64,000 bases of DNA, from the NCBI GenBank assembly GCA_016192135.1, contig JACPUR010000013.1, forward strand, positions 124,001-188,000, given 5' to 3'. Below the pieces are notes generated by a model, which was given only the letters and a program-made list of their open reading frames with translations, did no database searches and had not been told where the DNA came from. This document shows, piece after piece, positions 25,300 to 33,467 of this stretch (positions are counted from its first letter, which is position 1; every line of letters starts with the position of its first letter). This stretch comes from Candidatus Tectomicrobia bacterium. Its GTDB lineage: Bacteria > UBA8248. Position numbers and translations under genes: made by a program.

Positions 25300-26913
25300 C
25301 TAGGGCTTCTCCCGCCCCCCCGTCATCCACGCTTCCTCCCATCCCTCGTAGGGAGTCCGGGCCCGCCAGAGTCCCCTGAACTTGGCGCCGGCCACGTCCA
25401 CCTCGCTCCGCTCGAATAGGATGGCGGAGGGGATGTCCTGGATGAGAATCTTGGACGCCTCCTGGTAGAACTCTCCCCTATTCTTCAGGCTGGCCGCGGT
25501 CGCGCCCTTGCCGAAGAGCTCGTCCACCCGTGGATTGCCGTACCAGGTCGGATTCACGAAGACCGACCGGCTCTGGTTCGTGGCGTAGATCCGGACGAGG
25601 CCGACGGGGTCGCCCGCCGAGGTGTAGGTCTGGAGCGTCACGTCGTAGTCCCGCTTGCCGAAGGCCAGGTCCTGCATGACGGCCCGCTCGACCCCCACCA
25701 GGTTCACTTTCACGCCGACGTCGGCCCAGTTGCTCCGCAGGATCTGCGAGGTGGGCGGGAGCAGCGGGTGGCTCGACATGTAGACCACGGTCAGGGCGAA
25801 GCGGGTGCCGTCCCCCTTCCTCGGATGACCCGCCTCGTCGAGCAGCCGATTCGCCTTGGCCGGGTCGTAGGGATAGGCCTTGCGGTAGTCCGCCTCGGGA
25901 GTGACGAGCCACGGGAAGCGGGAGTCGAAGGGGGTGCTCGCCTCGTTGCCCAGGCCGAAGTCGGCGCGTTCGACCATGAGCTTGCGGTTCAGGGCCATGT
26001 ACAGGGCGCGCCGCACGCGCACGTCGTCCAGGGGCTTTCGCTGCAAGTTGAAATGGATGGTCGCGTTGCCCGGCGTGTCGGTGTCCTTCCGGAACCGGAA
26101 CTCCTTCCGCTTCGAGAGGCGCTGGAACTGCTGCTTGGGGAAAAAATAGCTCGCAATGAAGTCCACCTCCCCCGCCTCGAGCGCCAGAACGCGGGCCGGG
26201 GTATCCGGGATGACCTTGAGGATGACGCGGTCGAGATAGGGCTTCCCCTTCTTGAAGTAGTTCGGGTTGCGCGCCAGGGCGATGTGGCTCCCCGAGACGG
26301 ACTCCTGGAACATGAAGGGCCCCGTCCCCACCGGCTTGAGCCTCTGGGGGCTCTTCAGCACGTCCTGCCCTTCCCAGAGATGCTTCGGGAGGATGCCGGA
26401 CTCCGGGCAGGTCATCGACGTCAGGAAGGGCCCGAAGGGCCGCTTGAGCTTGATTACGACGGTGTGGGGGCCGGGCGTGTCGACGGATCCCACATTGGCC
26501 ATGACGAGCCGGGCGCGGGGATGGAACTTCGCCACCACCTGCTCCAGGGTGAACTTCACATCGGCTGACGTAAAAGGCTTGCCGTCGTGGAAGCGCACGT
26601 TCCGCTCGAGATGGAAGGTGTAGGTCAGGCCGTCCGGGCTGGCTTCCCAGGACTTGGCGAGGTCGGGCCCGAAGCTCCCGTCCCTCCGGGACGCCAAGAG
26701 ACCGCTGTACACCTTGCAGCCGACGCTGTGGATGTGGACACCGGTGGTGAGGATGGGGACGAAGTGATCCGGGCTGGGCGCGATGGCCTGGATGAGCGTG
26801 CCGCCGTACCGCGGCTTCTCCTGGGCCGAGGATGCGCCGGCCGCCGCGTGGGACACCGCTCCGCCGAGAAGGGCGGTAATGAGAAAAGGCATCAACCGTC
26901 GAAGGATCGCCAT
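25300..26913 (-). CDS. peptide-type ABC transporter solute-binding protein
   Basis: A 537-residue family 5 solute-binding protein. Signal peptide at residues 1-~30 (LRRLMPFLITALLGGAVSHAAAGA), then the family start KPRYGGTLIQAIAPSPDHF and the characteristic LAKSWEASPDGLTYTFHLERNVRFHDG block. ATG 26913 has GGAG at 7 bases; an in-frame ATG two codons upstream is less well placed. First gene of the minus-strand operon with OppB, OppC, M28 peptidase, maleate-isomerase-like and threonine-synthase-like genes; a good promoter candidate precedes it. Delivers substrate to the permease pair in the periplasm. A second family 5 binding protein is encoded at 28.5 kb. Confidence 0.92.
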   Translation of the reverse strand: MAILRRLMPFLITALLGGAVSHAAAGASSAQEKPRYGGTLIQAIAPSPDHFVPILTTGVHIHSVGCKVYSGLLASRRDGSFGPDLAKSWEASPDGLTYTFHLERNVRFHDGKPFTSADVKFTLEQVVAKFHPRARLVMANVGSVDTPGPHTVVIKLKRPFGPFLTSMTCPESGILPKHLWEGQDVLKSPQRLKPVGTGPFMFQESVSGSHIALARNPNYFKKGKPYLDRVILKVIPDTPARVLALEAGEVDFIASYFFPKQQFQRLSKRKEFRFRKDTDTPGNATIHFNLQRKPLDDVRVRRALYMALNRKLMVERADFGLGNEASTPFDSRFPWLVTPEADYRKAYPYDPAKANRLLDEAGHPRKGDGTRFALTVVYMSSHPLLPPTSQILRSNWADVGVKVNLVGVERAVMQDLAFGKRDYDVTLQTYTSAGDPVGLVRIYATNQSRSVFVNPTWYGNPRVDELFGKGATAASLKNRGEFYQEASKILIQDIPSAILFERSEVDVAGAKFRGLWRARTPYEGWEEAWMTGGREKP

Positions 26914-26974
26914 GGGCATTCTCCGCGCGGGGAGGAAGGCATCGTCGATGTCGGAGGAAATGGAAACCGCATGA

Positions 26975-27004
26975 AATGTATCACCCTTCTTCGGCGGGGG
27001 TCAA
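26975..27004 (-). promoter_or_regulatory. candidate sigma70 promoter for the peptide-type ABC operon
   Basis: On the minus strand TTGACC (26999-27004) and TACATT (26975-26980) with an 18-bp spacer, about 60 bp upstream of ATG 26913. Five of six -35 positions match consensus. Confidence 0.5.
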
Positions 27005-27020
27005 CGTTCGGCGGATCGCC

Positions 27021-27049
27021 TTGTGGGCCCAAACCCAAGTCGATACTGT
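27021..27049 (+). promoter_or_regulatory. candidate promoter for the M24 gene
   Basis: TTGTGG (27021-27026) and TACTGT (27044-27049), 17-bp spacer, ending 53 bp before ATG 27103. Weaker than its divergent neighbour. Confidence 0.3.
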
Positions 27050-27102
27050 GAAAAACGAGGGCGGCGAGCCGCCCGCACCCATCCCGTGCGAGGAGAGCCA
27101 TC

Positions 27103-28236
27103 ATGTCTGACGGAAAGCGCCCGATCATCGCCAACGTCGATCGGCTGAACCAGCTCATGGATCGCGACGGCTATGACGCCCTCGTCCTCCGCTCCGGTAA
27201 GAACTTCACCTATCTCGCCGGTTTATCCTACCCCGGCACTCTCGGGAGGCACCTGGATTTCCCGGACTCCCCGAGGGGGGTGCTCGTCGTCTGGCCGCGG
27301 AGGGGGGAACCCGTGATGGTGCTGAACCCGACCGCCGCCCCGCTCGCGGAGCGCGACTCCTGGCTCTCCCGCATCGAGATCTACGGCTCCTACGCGGAGT
27401 CTCCCTTCGCCAAGGCGGCCGGGATCCTCAAGGAGATGGGCGCCGCGGACGGGAAGATAGGCTTCGAGAAGACCTACATCAGCGCGGCGGACTGGGAGGA
27501 GATCCCCAAGCTCCTGCCCCGCGCCGCGCTCTCCGACTGCACGGCGATGATGGACGAGGTCCGGTGGATCAAGACGCCGGGCGAGGTCACCCTCATCCGG
27601 GAGGCCGCGGACATCCTGGACGAAGCCTACCTCGAGGCCTTCGCCTCCCTCCGCCCGGGAGAAACCGAGCGCGAGGTCCACAGCCGCATCGTGGCGGGCT
27701 GCATCCGGCGCGGGGCCCAGTGGGCCCATGGGATGCTGAACCCCCTCCGGAACACCGTCATCTACGGGGGCGAGGGCGATTTCCCGTTCGAGAGGGGAGA
27801 CATCATCCGCAATGACTACGTCTCCTACTACCTGGGCTACCCGGGCCATCAGTCGCGCGTCGCCGTCCTGGGCCCGCCGTCCGGCGAGCAAAAGCGCATC
27901 TACAAGATTGTCCTGGATATCTACCGGGCGGTAATCGTCCGGTGCCGGCCGGGAGCGAAATCGAGCGACCTGTATGCGTATGCATCAGAGCGGTTCCGGG
28001 ACAAGGGCTACAAGCAGCGCCTCAACATCGTGGGCCACAGCGTCGGGGCATGGTGGCATCAGCAGGAGCCGCATATGGTTCCGGGCTGCCACACGCCCCT
28101 CGAATCGGGGATGGTCGTCGCCCTCGAGCCCCACGCCGACTTCTGGCACATCCAGGACATGCTGCTCATCACCGAGGACGAGCCGGAGCTCCTCACGGCC
28201 CGCATCCCGACCGACGAGATGCTCGTGGCGGGGTAG
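27103..28236 (+). CDS. M24 (pita-bread) family protein with altered metal site, creatinase-like
   Basis: A 377-residue protein with the M24 layout: an N-terminal creatinase_N-like domain (residues 10-150, YLAGLSYPGT and so on), then the pita-bread domain. Of the five metal ligands of Xaa-Pro/methionine aminopeptidases, D238 (RNDYVS), H312 (VGHSVG) and E342 (ALEPH) are kept, but the second Asp is H249 (GYPGHQSR in place of GYxxDxxR) and the last Glu is Q351 (HIQDMLL in place of xIEDxxL). Creatinase, a metal-free member, shows similar losses, so hydrolysis of a small guanidino or amidine compound is more likely than peptide cleavage. GAGGAGAGCC precedes the ATG. Followed by an orphan solute-binding protein gene. 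Confidence 0.85.
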   Translation: MSDGKRPIIANVDRLNQLMDRDGYDALVLRSGKNFTYLAGLSYPGTLGRHLDFPDSPRGVLVVWPRRGEPVMVLNPTAAPLAERDSWLSRIEIYGSYAESPFAKAAGILKEMGAADGKIGFEKTYISAADWEEIPKLLPRAALSDCTAMMDEVRWIKTPGEVTLIREAADILDEAYLEAFASLRPGETEREVHSRIVAGCIRRGAQWAHGMLNPLRNTVIYGGEGDFPFERGDIIRNDYVSYYLGYPGHQSRVAVLGPPSGEQKRIYKIVLDIYRAVIVRCRPGAKSSDLYAYASERFRDKGYKQRLNIVGHSVGAWWHQQEPHMVPGCHTPLESGMVVALEPHADFWHIQDMLLITEDEPELLTARIPTDEMLVAG

Positions 28237-28359
28237 ACCGGCCAAGGCTCACCTCTTCAGCTCCAGCAAAAATGCCGATATGTTTACAAAATAAGTCATT
28301 TAAATTCAATTTATTACATGCAGAATGGGCGGCGTCTACCACTTGCGAGGCAGGAGGGA

Positions 28360-28388
28360 TTGTCCAATAATTCAGACAGTCCTATCCT
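28360..28388 (+). promoter_or_regulatory. candidate promoter for the orphan solute-binding protein
   Basis: TTGTCC (28360-28365) and TATCCT (28383-28388), 17-bp spacer, 74 bp before ATG 28462. It lies in an A/T-rich 225-bp gap; a 13-mer at 28270-28282 recurs in the nitrilase promoter region at 33240-33252. Confidence 0.4.
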
Positions 28389-28461
28389 ATTTAGAAGGCC
28401 GGGCACGAGCCTGCGCTGGATACGAAGCCCGCTTCTTTTTTTCGAGGAGGGACCTCCCCAA

Positions 28462-30036
28462 ATGTTTCCTCTGCTGACTGCATTTTTCGCCGCACTGGCC
28501 ATCCTGCTCACCCCTCCGGCGGGCCATGCCGCGAAAAAGGGCGGCACCCTCAAGATCGGCATCGAAGGCGAGGCTCCCGACCTGGACATGATCGGGCCCA
28601 ACTTCATCCGCAAGATCTACCGCGAGACGATCGGAAACGGGCTCGTGAAGCTGGATGAGAACTTCAACATCGTGGGCGACGCGGCGAAGAGCTGGGAGGT
28701 CTCCGGGGACGGCCGCGTCATCACCTTCAAGCTACACCCCGGCGGGACCTACCACGACGGCACCCCCTTGGATGCAGAGTCGGTCAAGTGGAACCTCGAC
28801 ATCATCAACGGCAAGGCCTTCCCAAAGTGGGTCCAGGAGCGCCGGAAGAAGGAGCCGAAGTACAAGTACCGCAACCACTGGATCAGCTACCTTTTCCACA
28901 TTGAAAAGGTGGTGGTGGTGGACAAGTACACCCTCCGGGTCCATCAGAAGGACGTCGGAAAGGCCCAGACGCTCGACGCCATGGCCAGCGCCTTCGACCG
29001 CTTCGTCCTCGTCTCCCCAAAGGCCTACGACGACGTCGAGCAGTTCCGACGGAAGCCGGTCATGAGCGGCCCCTTCAAGTTCGTCGAGTGGAAGCGCAAC
29101 CAGCACTTCTTCGCGGAGCGCCACAAGGGCTACTTCGACAAGGATCTCCCGCACGTCGACCGGCTCGAGTTCTACTACATGCCGGACGCGAACCAGCGGA
29201 TGAATGCCCTCGCCGCCGGCCAGATCGACATCATCAACAATCTCCCCCTTCCGCTCTACGAGACGGCGAAGAAGACGACGGGAGTGGCCGTGCATTCCGG
29301 CCCCGCCACCACCAACTACGCCTTCCCCTTCAACGTTCAGATGGACCCCTGGAAGGACGTCCGCGTCCGCAAGGCCATCTCCTGCTTCGGCGTGGACCGC
29401 GCCCAGATCGTCAATACCGCCCTGCGCGGCCTCGGCAAGCCGTGGGTAGGCTACACACCCGCAGGCGCCAAAGACGCGCTCGACCTGAACGCCGAGTGCC
29501 CCTACGACCCGGAGCGGTCCAGGAAGCTCCTGGCCGAAGCGGGCTACGGGCCGGGCAAACCGCTGAAGTTCGCCATGGTCACGAACAACTCCGATCCGGC
29601 CCACCTCGAGGTGGCCCAGTCGCTCAAGTCCCAGTTCGCCAAGATCGGCGCCGACATGGACATCCAGATCGTGGACTACGCCACCTGGAACCGCGCTTTC
29701 GTGGTGCAGCGCAGAACCCAAATCACGCTTCAGAACACCCTTTCGGGCCGCAGCGTCAACACCCAGTCCCACACCATCCATACGAAGTCGGGGATCGACT
29801 ACTACAACCTTAAGGACCCGAAGGTGGACGAGCTGCTCGATGCCTGGCGGTCCACCATCGACCCGAGGAAGCAGCTCGAGATCAGCCATCGGATTCAGCG
29901 CTACATGGTGGAGCAGGCCTACTACCCCAATCTCGCCAGCTTCCCGTTCATCCAGGCTGCCCGCTCGGACGTGAAGGGCTTCAAGAATCTGGGCAAGCTG
30001 ATCCTTGATTACAGCGGAGTCTGGCTGGACCGCTAG
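28462..30036 (+). CDS. family 5 ABC solute-binding protein, orphan
   Basis: A 524-residue peptide/nickel-type solute-binding protein. Signal peptide LLTAFFAALAILLTPPAGHA, then AKKGGTLKIGIEGEAPDLD and the AKSWEVSGDGRVITFKL block of the family. The ATG at 28462 follows GAGGAGGG; the frame is open upstream to 28318 but reads through the promoter region. No permease or ATPase gene adjoins it: upstream is the M24 gene (same strand, 225 bp away) and downstream a convergent radical SAM gene. It may serve the OppBC-type permease on the other side of the M24 gene, giving that transporter a second specificity, or a transporter elsewhere. Confidence 0.9.
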   Translation: MFPLLTAFFAALAILLTPPAGHAAKKGGTLKIGIEGEAPDLDMIGPNFIRKIYRETIGNGLVKLDENFNIVGDAAKSWEVSGDGRVITFKLHPGGTYHDGTPLDAESVKWNLDIINGKAFPKWVQERRKKEPKYKYRNHWISYLFHIEKVVVVDKYTLRVHQKDVGKAQTLDAMASAFDRFVLVSPKAYDDVEQFRRKPVMSGPFKFVEWKRNQHFFAERHKGYFDKDLPHVDRLEFYYMPDANQRMNALAAGQIDIINNLPLPLYETAKKTTGVAVHSGPATTNYAFPFNVQMDPWKDVRVRKAISCFGVDRAQIVNTALRGLGKPWVGYTPAGAKDALDLNAECPYDPERSRKLLAEAGYGPGKPLKFAMVTNNSDPAHLEVAQSLKSQFAKIGADMDIQIVDYATWNRAFVVQRRTQITLQNTLSGRSVNTQSHTIHTKSGIDYYNLKDPKVDELLDAWRSTIDPRKQLEISHRIQRYMVEQAYYPNLASFPFIQAARSDVKGFKNLGKLILDYSGVWLDR

Positions 30037-30063
30037 GCGGCAGGCAATAATGAAATAAAGGCA

Positions 30064-30104
30064 CCCAGGCGCCCGCCTCCTTTCCTGGGGGGCTGGCGCC
30101 TGGG
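30064..30104. repeat. 10-bp perfect inverted repeat between convergent genes
   Basis: CCCAGGCGCC (30064-30073) and GGCGCCTGGG (30095-30104) flank a 21-base loop. It sits in the gap between the ends of two convergent genes, 28 bp after the binding protein stop, so a shared terminator is possible, but neither side has a T run. Confidence 0.6.
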
Positions 30105-30226
30105 CCGTCGACACGGCTGCAATGCTTCTTCGAATCCCCTTCCCGCCCGGGCACATCCCAAGGGCGCTCCGGGGTGCTTCTGGGAGCGAAACCTGGGCCC
30201 CCCGGCTTGTGGGCGGCCCGCCGGCT

Positions 30227-32074
30227 TCACCGGCTGGCGGCGAGTTTCTTTTGCGTCTCCTCAAGGGCGGCCCGGAACGCGCGGCTCACCTTGCCGATGC
30301 GCCGGGTGAACACCATGCCCACGCGGGCGAAGGCGGGGTAGACGGGCGCGCCGGCCTCATCCAGAGGCAGCCGCAACAGGCCCATGGCCCGATCCCCGGC
30401 CAGCTCGATGAGGGACTCACCCGCCATCGACAGCTTCCAGGGGCGGAGAGAGGGGAGGATCAGGAGGTCCACCCTCTGCCTGAGTCTCGCCAGCGCCTCG
30501 CCCGCCCGCTCGGCCATCTCCTCCACCGATTCGCGGGCCTCGAGACGCAGGGAGATCACCTTCACCCCCAGGCGGCCGAAGAACGCGCGGACGAATCGCT
30601 CGGCCTCCCGGGGCAGCAAGCCCTCGGGCAGAGCGACACGGCGGGTCCGCCGCCCGAGGCCGGCCTCGGCCAGGAAGCGGGCCTCCCGGAAGAGTTCCTC
30701 CTTGAGGCGCCGGAGGAAGCCGCGGTTGCGGCGGCTCCACTCGCGGACGTAGCGCCGGCCCTCCAGCCGCAGAAGCGTGACCCACTTGTCCCCGTGGAGG
30801 GCGCTGGCCGCGACCCGGCCCAGCGAATAGAACTTGCGGAAGGCACGCAAGGTCTCCCGCTGGAGCTCGTAGGGGGTGAGCAGCCGGGGCTCGAAGGTGA
30901 CGTAGTGGCCGTCGAAGAGGCCCCAATTCTCGGTGCGGATCCGCGCCTCGGCCTGAAGCCCCTCGGTCAGCACCGTGCCCGGGATGGGAGTGAGGATCAT
31001 GAACTGGATGGTGTCGATGTCGAACCGCTTGGCGAGGCGCACGGTGGTCCGAACGCTCTCGGCGTCGTCGGCGTCCGAGCCCACAACGAACATGCCGTGC
31101 ACCTTGATGCCGTGGCGGTGGAAGACCTCCATGCTCCGCTGGATGCGCTCCACCTCCATCCGCTTGTTGTAGAGGGCCAGGGTGCGCGGATTGAAGCTCT
31201 CGAAGCCGACGTAGACGTTGAAGCAGAGGCTCTCGCGCATGAGATCGAGGAGATCCAGGTCGTCCGTCACCTCGGAGCGGACCTGGGCCGACCAGCGCAT
31301 GTCGAGGCCCTCCTCGATCTTCCGGCGGAGAATTTCCTTGGTGCGCCTGCGGTTCACCGCGAAGTTGTCGTCGCAGAAGAAGACGTAGTCACGGTCCCGG
31401 TAGAGGCTCAATTCCTCGATGACGCGGCCGACGCTCGTGTAGCGGTAGCCTCGGCCCAGCATGGCGGTGACGGAGCAGAAGGTGCAGTCGTAGGGGCAGC
31501 CGCGGCTCGTCATGATGGAGGCGACGCAGCCCTCCCCCCAGCCGTGGACGAGGCGGAAATCGGGAATCGGAAGAGCGTCGAGGTCGCCAACGAAGGCTCG
31601 GTTGGGATTGTGGACATGGCTCCCCCGCCCCGAGCGGCCCCCCGTCCAGAACGAGAGGTTCGGAATGCCCAACGGGGAGCGCCCGCCCTTGAGGGCGTCG
31701 AGGAGATCGAGTAGGGGCCCCTCCCCCTCCCCCTTCACCACGAAATCGGCGTGGCCGAGCGCCTCGCCGGGCCGGAAGCTGGCGTGGGTGCCGCCCATCA
31801 CGACGGGGATGCCAGCCGCCCGGCAGCGGTCCGCCCAGTCGTAGCCGCGGGGGGAGGTGTTGGTCAGGCTGGAAATTCCCACCACGTCGGCCGTGGCGAG
31901 ATCGCGCTCGTCCACCGGGGCCACGTCCTCGCAGTAGACCTTGGCCTCGTAGCCCGCCCGCTGGAGAAGCGTGGCGAGGAGAACCGCCCCCGTGCGGGGA
32001 ATATGCACCCGGCTGTAGACGTTCGGGCTTTCGCTCTTGGGCTCGATGAAGATGATCTTGCGGATTGGCCGCAT
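30227..32074 (-). CDS. B12-binding-type radical SAM protein
   Basis: A 615-residue radical SAM protein of the class with an N-terminal cobalamin-binding-type Rossmann domain (residues 1-~130: RVHIPRTGAVLLATLLQRAG, then DVVGISSLT and VVMGGTHASF). The radical SAM cluster motif CxxxCxxC is C193-C197-C200 in TSRGCPYDCTFCS. The segment MFVVGSDADDAESVR is typical of the TIM-barrel end. A C-terminal ~170 residues follow, Arg-rich and without a family I recognise. Such enzymes methylate unactivated carbons or rearrange rings. ATG 32074 follows GGAGAGG. It lies 93 bp downstream of the nitrilase gene on the same strand and may be co-transcribed with it; no other cofactor or natural-product genes are adjacent. 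Confidence 0.88.
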   Translation of the reverse strand: MRPIRKIIFIEPKSESPNVYSRVHIPRTGAVLLATLLQRAGYEAKVYCEDVAPVDERDLATADVVGISSLTNTSPRGYDWADRCRAAGIPVVMGGTHASFRPGEALGHADFVVKGEGEGPLLDLLDALKGGRSPLGIPNLSFWTGGRSGRGSHVHNPNRAFVGDLDALPIPDFRLVHGWGEGCVASIMTSRGCPYDCTFCSVTAMLGRGYRYTSVGRVIEELSLYRDRDYVFFCDDNFAVNRRRTKEILRRKIEEGLDMRWSAQVRSEVTDDLDLLDLMRESLCFNVYVGFESFNPRTLALYNKRMEVERIQRSMEVFHRHGIKVHGMFVVGSDADDAESVRTTVRLAKRFDIDTIQFMILTPIPGTVLTEGLQAEARIRTENWGLFDGHYVTFEPRLLTPYELQRETLRAFRKFYSLGRVAASALHGDKWVTLLRLEGRRYVREWSRRNRGFLRRLKEELFREARFLAEAGLGRRTRRVALPEGLLPREAERFVRAFFGRLGVKVISLRLEARESVEEMAERAGEALARLRQRVDLLILPSLRPWKLSMAGESLIELAGDRAMGLLRLPLDEAGAPVYPAFARVGMVFTRRIGKVSRAFRAALEETQKKLAASR

Positions 32075-32167
32075 GACGCCTCTCCTGACCGCTGGACGCA
32101 AACCGAGCCCGGACCCCCGAGGATCCCCCGCCGAAGCGTTCCGGCTTATTCAAACGAGATCCGGCGC

Positions 32168-33220
32168 TCAACGCTCCTTAAATTGGAAGGGGCCGCCGTA
32201 TTTTTTCAGGATACGCTGGTAGTCGCCCTGATAGATGCGGTCGTATTCGGGAATCCAGGCGTCGAGGTCCCCCTCCCGCCAGTACTCGTAGTCGTAGGCA
32301 TACTCGCTGGGCTCGGCCAGCTCCTTATAGAGGGCCGGGTAGCGCTCATAGATCTGGCCGGGGCGGCAGCCGATGGGCCGCCAGTTGGGGTCGTCGGGCT
32401 TGGAGAGGTTCTCCTCGTCGAAATTGCGCGTGCGCAGGTAGCGCAGACGCTCCATGTCGAGGTCGCAGATGAGGACGCCAGGCTCGGACATCGAGGCCTC
32501 CATGCGCTCGGGCCCCGCCACCACCGCCCCCGCCGACATCTGCGTCTTGTAGTTAAAGCCGTGCCCCACGTAGAGGTTCTGGCTGGAGAGGACGTAGAAG
32601 AGGTTCTCCGCCGCGCGGGCCCGGGCAACGCATTTCCAGGTGTCGGTGAAGCCGAACCCGGTCTGGCTGTGCCGGCCGTGAACGGGCGAGACGATGATCT
32701 CGGCTCCCCGCAGCATGAGCAGGCGCGGGAGCTCCGGCACCCAGAGCTCGCTGCAGATCTGGAGGCCGATCCGCCCCAGGTCGGTCTCGACGCAGCAGGG
32801 CCCCTTGCCGGGCAGAAGGTGGCCCTTGCCGCCGTAGAGGTAGGCGTTCAGGGGCGGAGTGTCGGGCTGCTGGCGCAGGTAGCAGGCGATCTCCTCCCCT
32901 TCGGGGCTGAGCAGGCGGAGCGTCAGCAGATGGGCGCCCGGAATTTTGCTCTCGGTCACGTTGCCCGCGATGACATACATTGCATGCTGCTTGGCCTTTT
33001 TTTTGAGCTCCTCGACGGGGTTGAAAGGGAACTTGGGGTTGTCGAGCGGCCCCGTCATCGGGCCCGGGTAACCTTCCGGGTAGAGCAGGAGCTGGGCCCC
33101 CTTGGCTGCCGCTTCGTCGGCATAGCGGATGGCGGCCTCCGCGTTCCTCCATTCTTCTTCACCGAAGTGGGACTCCGGCAGGACGATTCCCACACGGACA
33201 TTCGCAGGTCTGGCCAACAC
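32168..33220 (-). CDS. nitrilase/carbon-nitrogen hydrolase family protein
   Basis: A 350-residue member of the nitrilase superfamily, longer than most, with an extended Tyr-rich C terminus (YAYDYEYW). The catalytic Glu is E49 (LLLYPEGYPG) and the nucleophile C156 (LQICSELW). The Lys normally found two residues after Tyr in the YxK motif appears as R116 (CYLRQQ), a notable change. The layout with conserved GFGFTDTWKCVARARAAEN is closest to aliphatic amidase/formamidase-like branches. GGGAGGGAG precedes the ATG and a strong promoter candidate lies just upstream. Substrate unknown: an amide, nitrile or N-carbamoyl compound. If the Lys substitution is real, activity is uncertain. Confidence 0.85.
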   Translation of the reverse strand: MLARPANVRVGIVLPESHFGEEEWRNAEAAIRYADEAAAKGAQLLLYPEGYPGPMTGPLDNPKFPFNPVEELKKKAKQHAMYVIAGNVTESKIPGAHLLTLRLLSPEGEEIACYLRQQPDTPPLNAYLYGGKGHLLPGKGPCCVETDLGRIGLQICSELWVPELPRLLMLRGAEIIVSPVHGRHSQTGFGFTDTWKCVARARAAENLFYVLSSQNLYVGHGFNYKTQMSAGAVVAGPERMEASMSEPGVLICDLDMERLRYLRTRNFDEENLSKPDDPNWRPIGCRPGQIYERYPALYKELAEPSEYAYDYEYWREGDLDAWIPEYDRIYQGDYQRILKKYGGPFQFKER

Positions 33221-33255
33221 GCTCCCTCCCCAAAAATAGAAATGCCGATATGGAT

Positions 33256-33284
33256 ATCCTATTATTCGACGTTTTACCTGTCAA
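33256..33284 (-). promoter_or_regulatory. sigma70 promoter for the nitrilase gene
   Basis: On the minus strand a perfect TTGACA (33279-33284) and TAGGAT (33256-33261) with a 17-bp spacer, 35 bp before ATG 33220. A GGATATCC sequence overlaps the -10, and the 13-mer shared with 28270-28282 follows at 33240-33252, near the start point; both could be operator sites. Confidence 0.6.
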
Positions 33285-33467
33285 TTTGGAAGGTCCGTTA
33301 CCTGTCACTTAAAAAGGAGATTTTGAGCGGGGCCGGGAACTTCGAAGGGAAAAGAGAAACTAAGTGCCACTTTTTGAAACTAGGCCTTATACCTTTTTCC
33401 CGGGTATTTCTTGATTTTTCCGGCTGTAATCCGACCTTTTCCGGCCAGAAATGGGAAAGTCCGCCGA

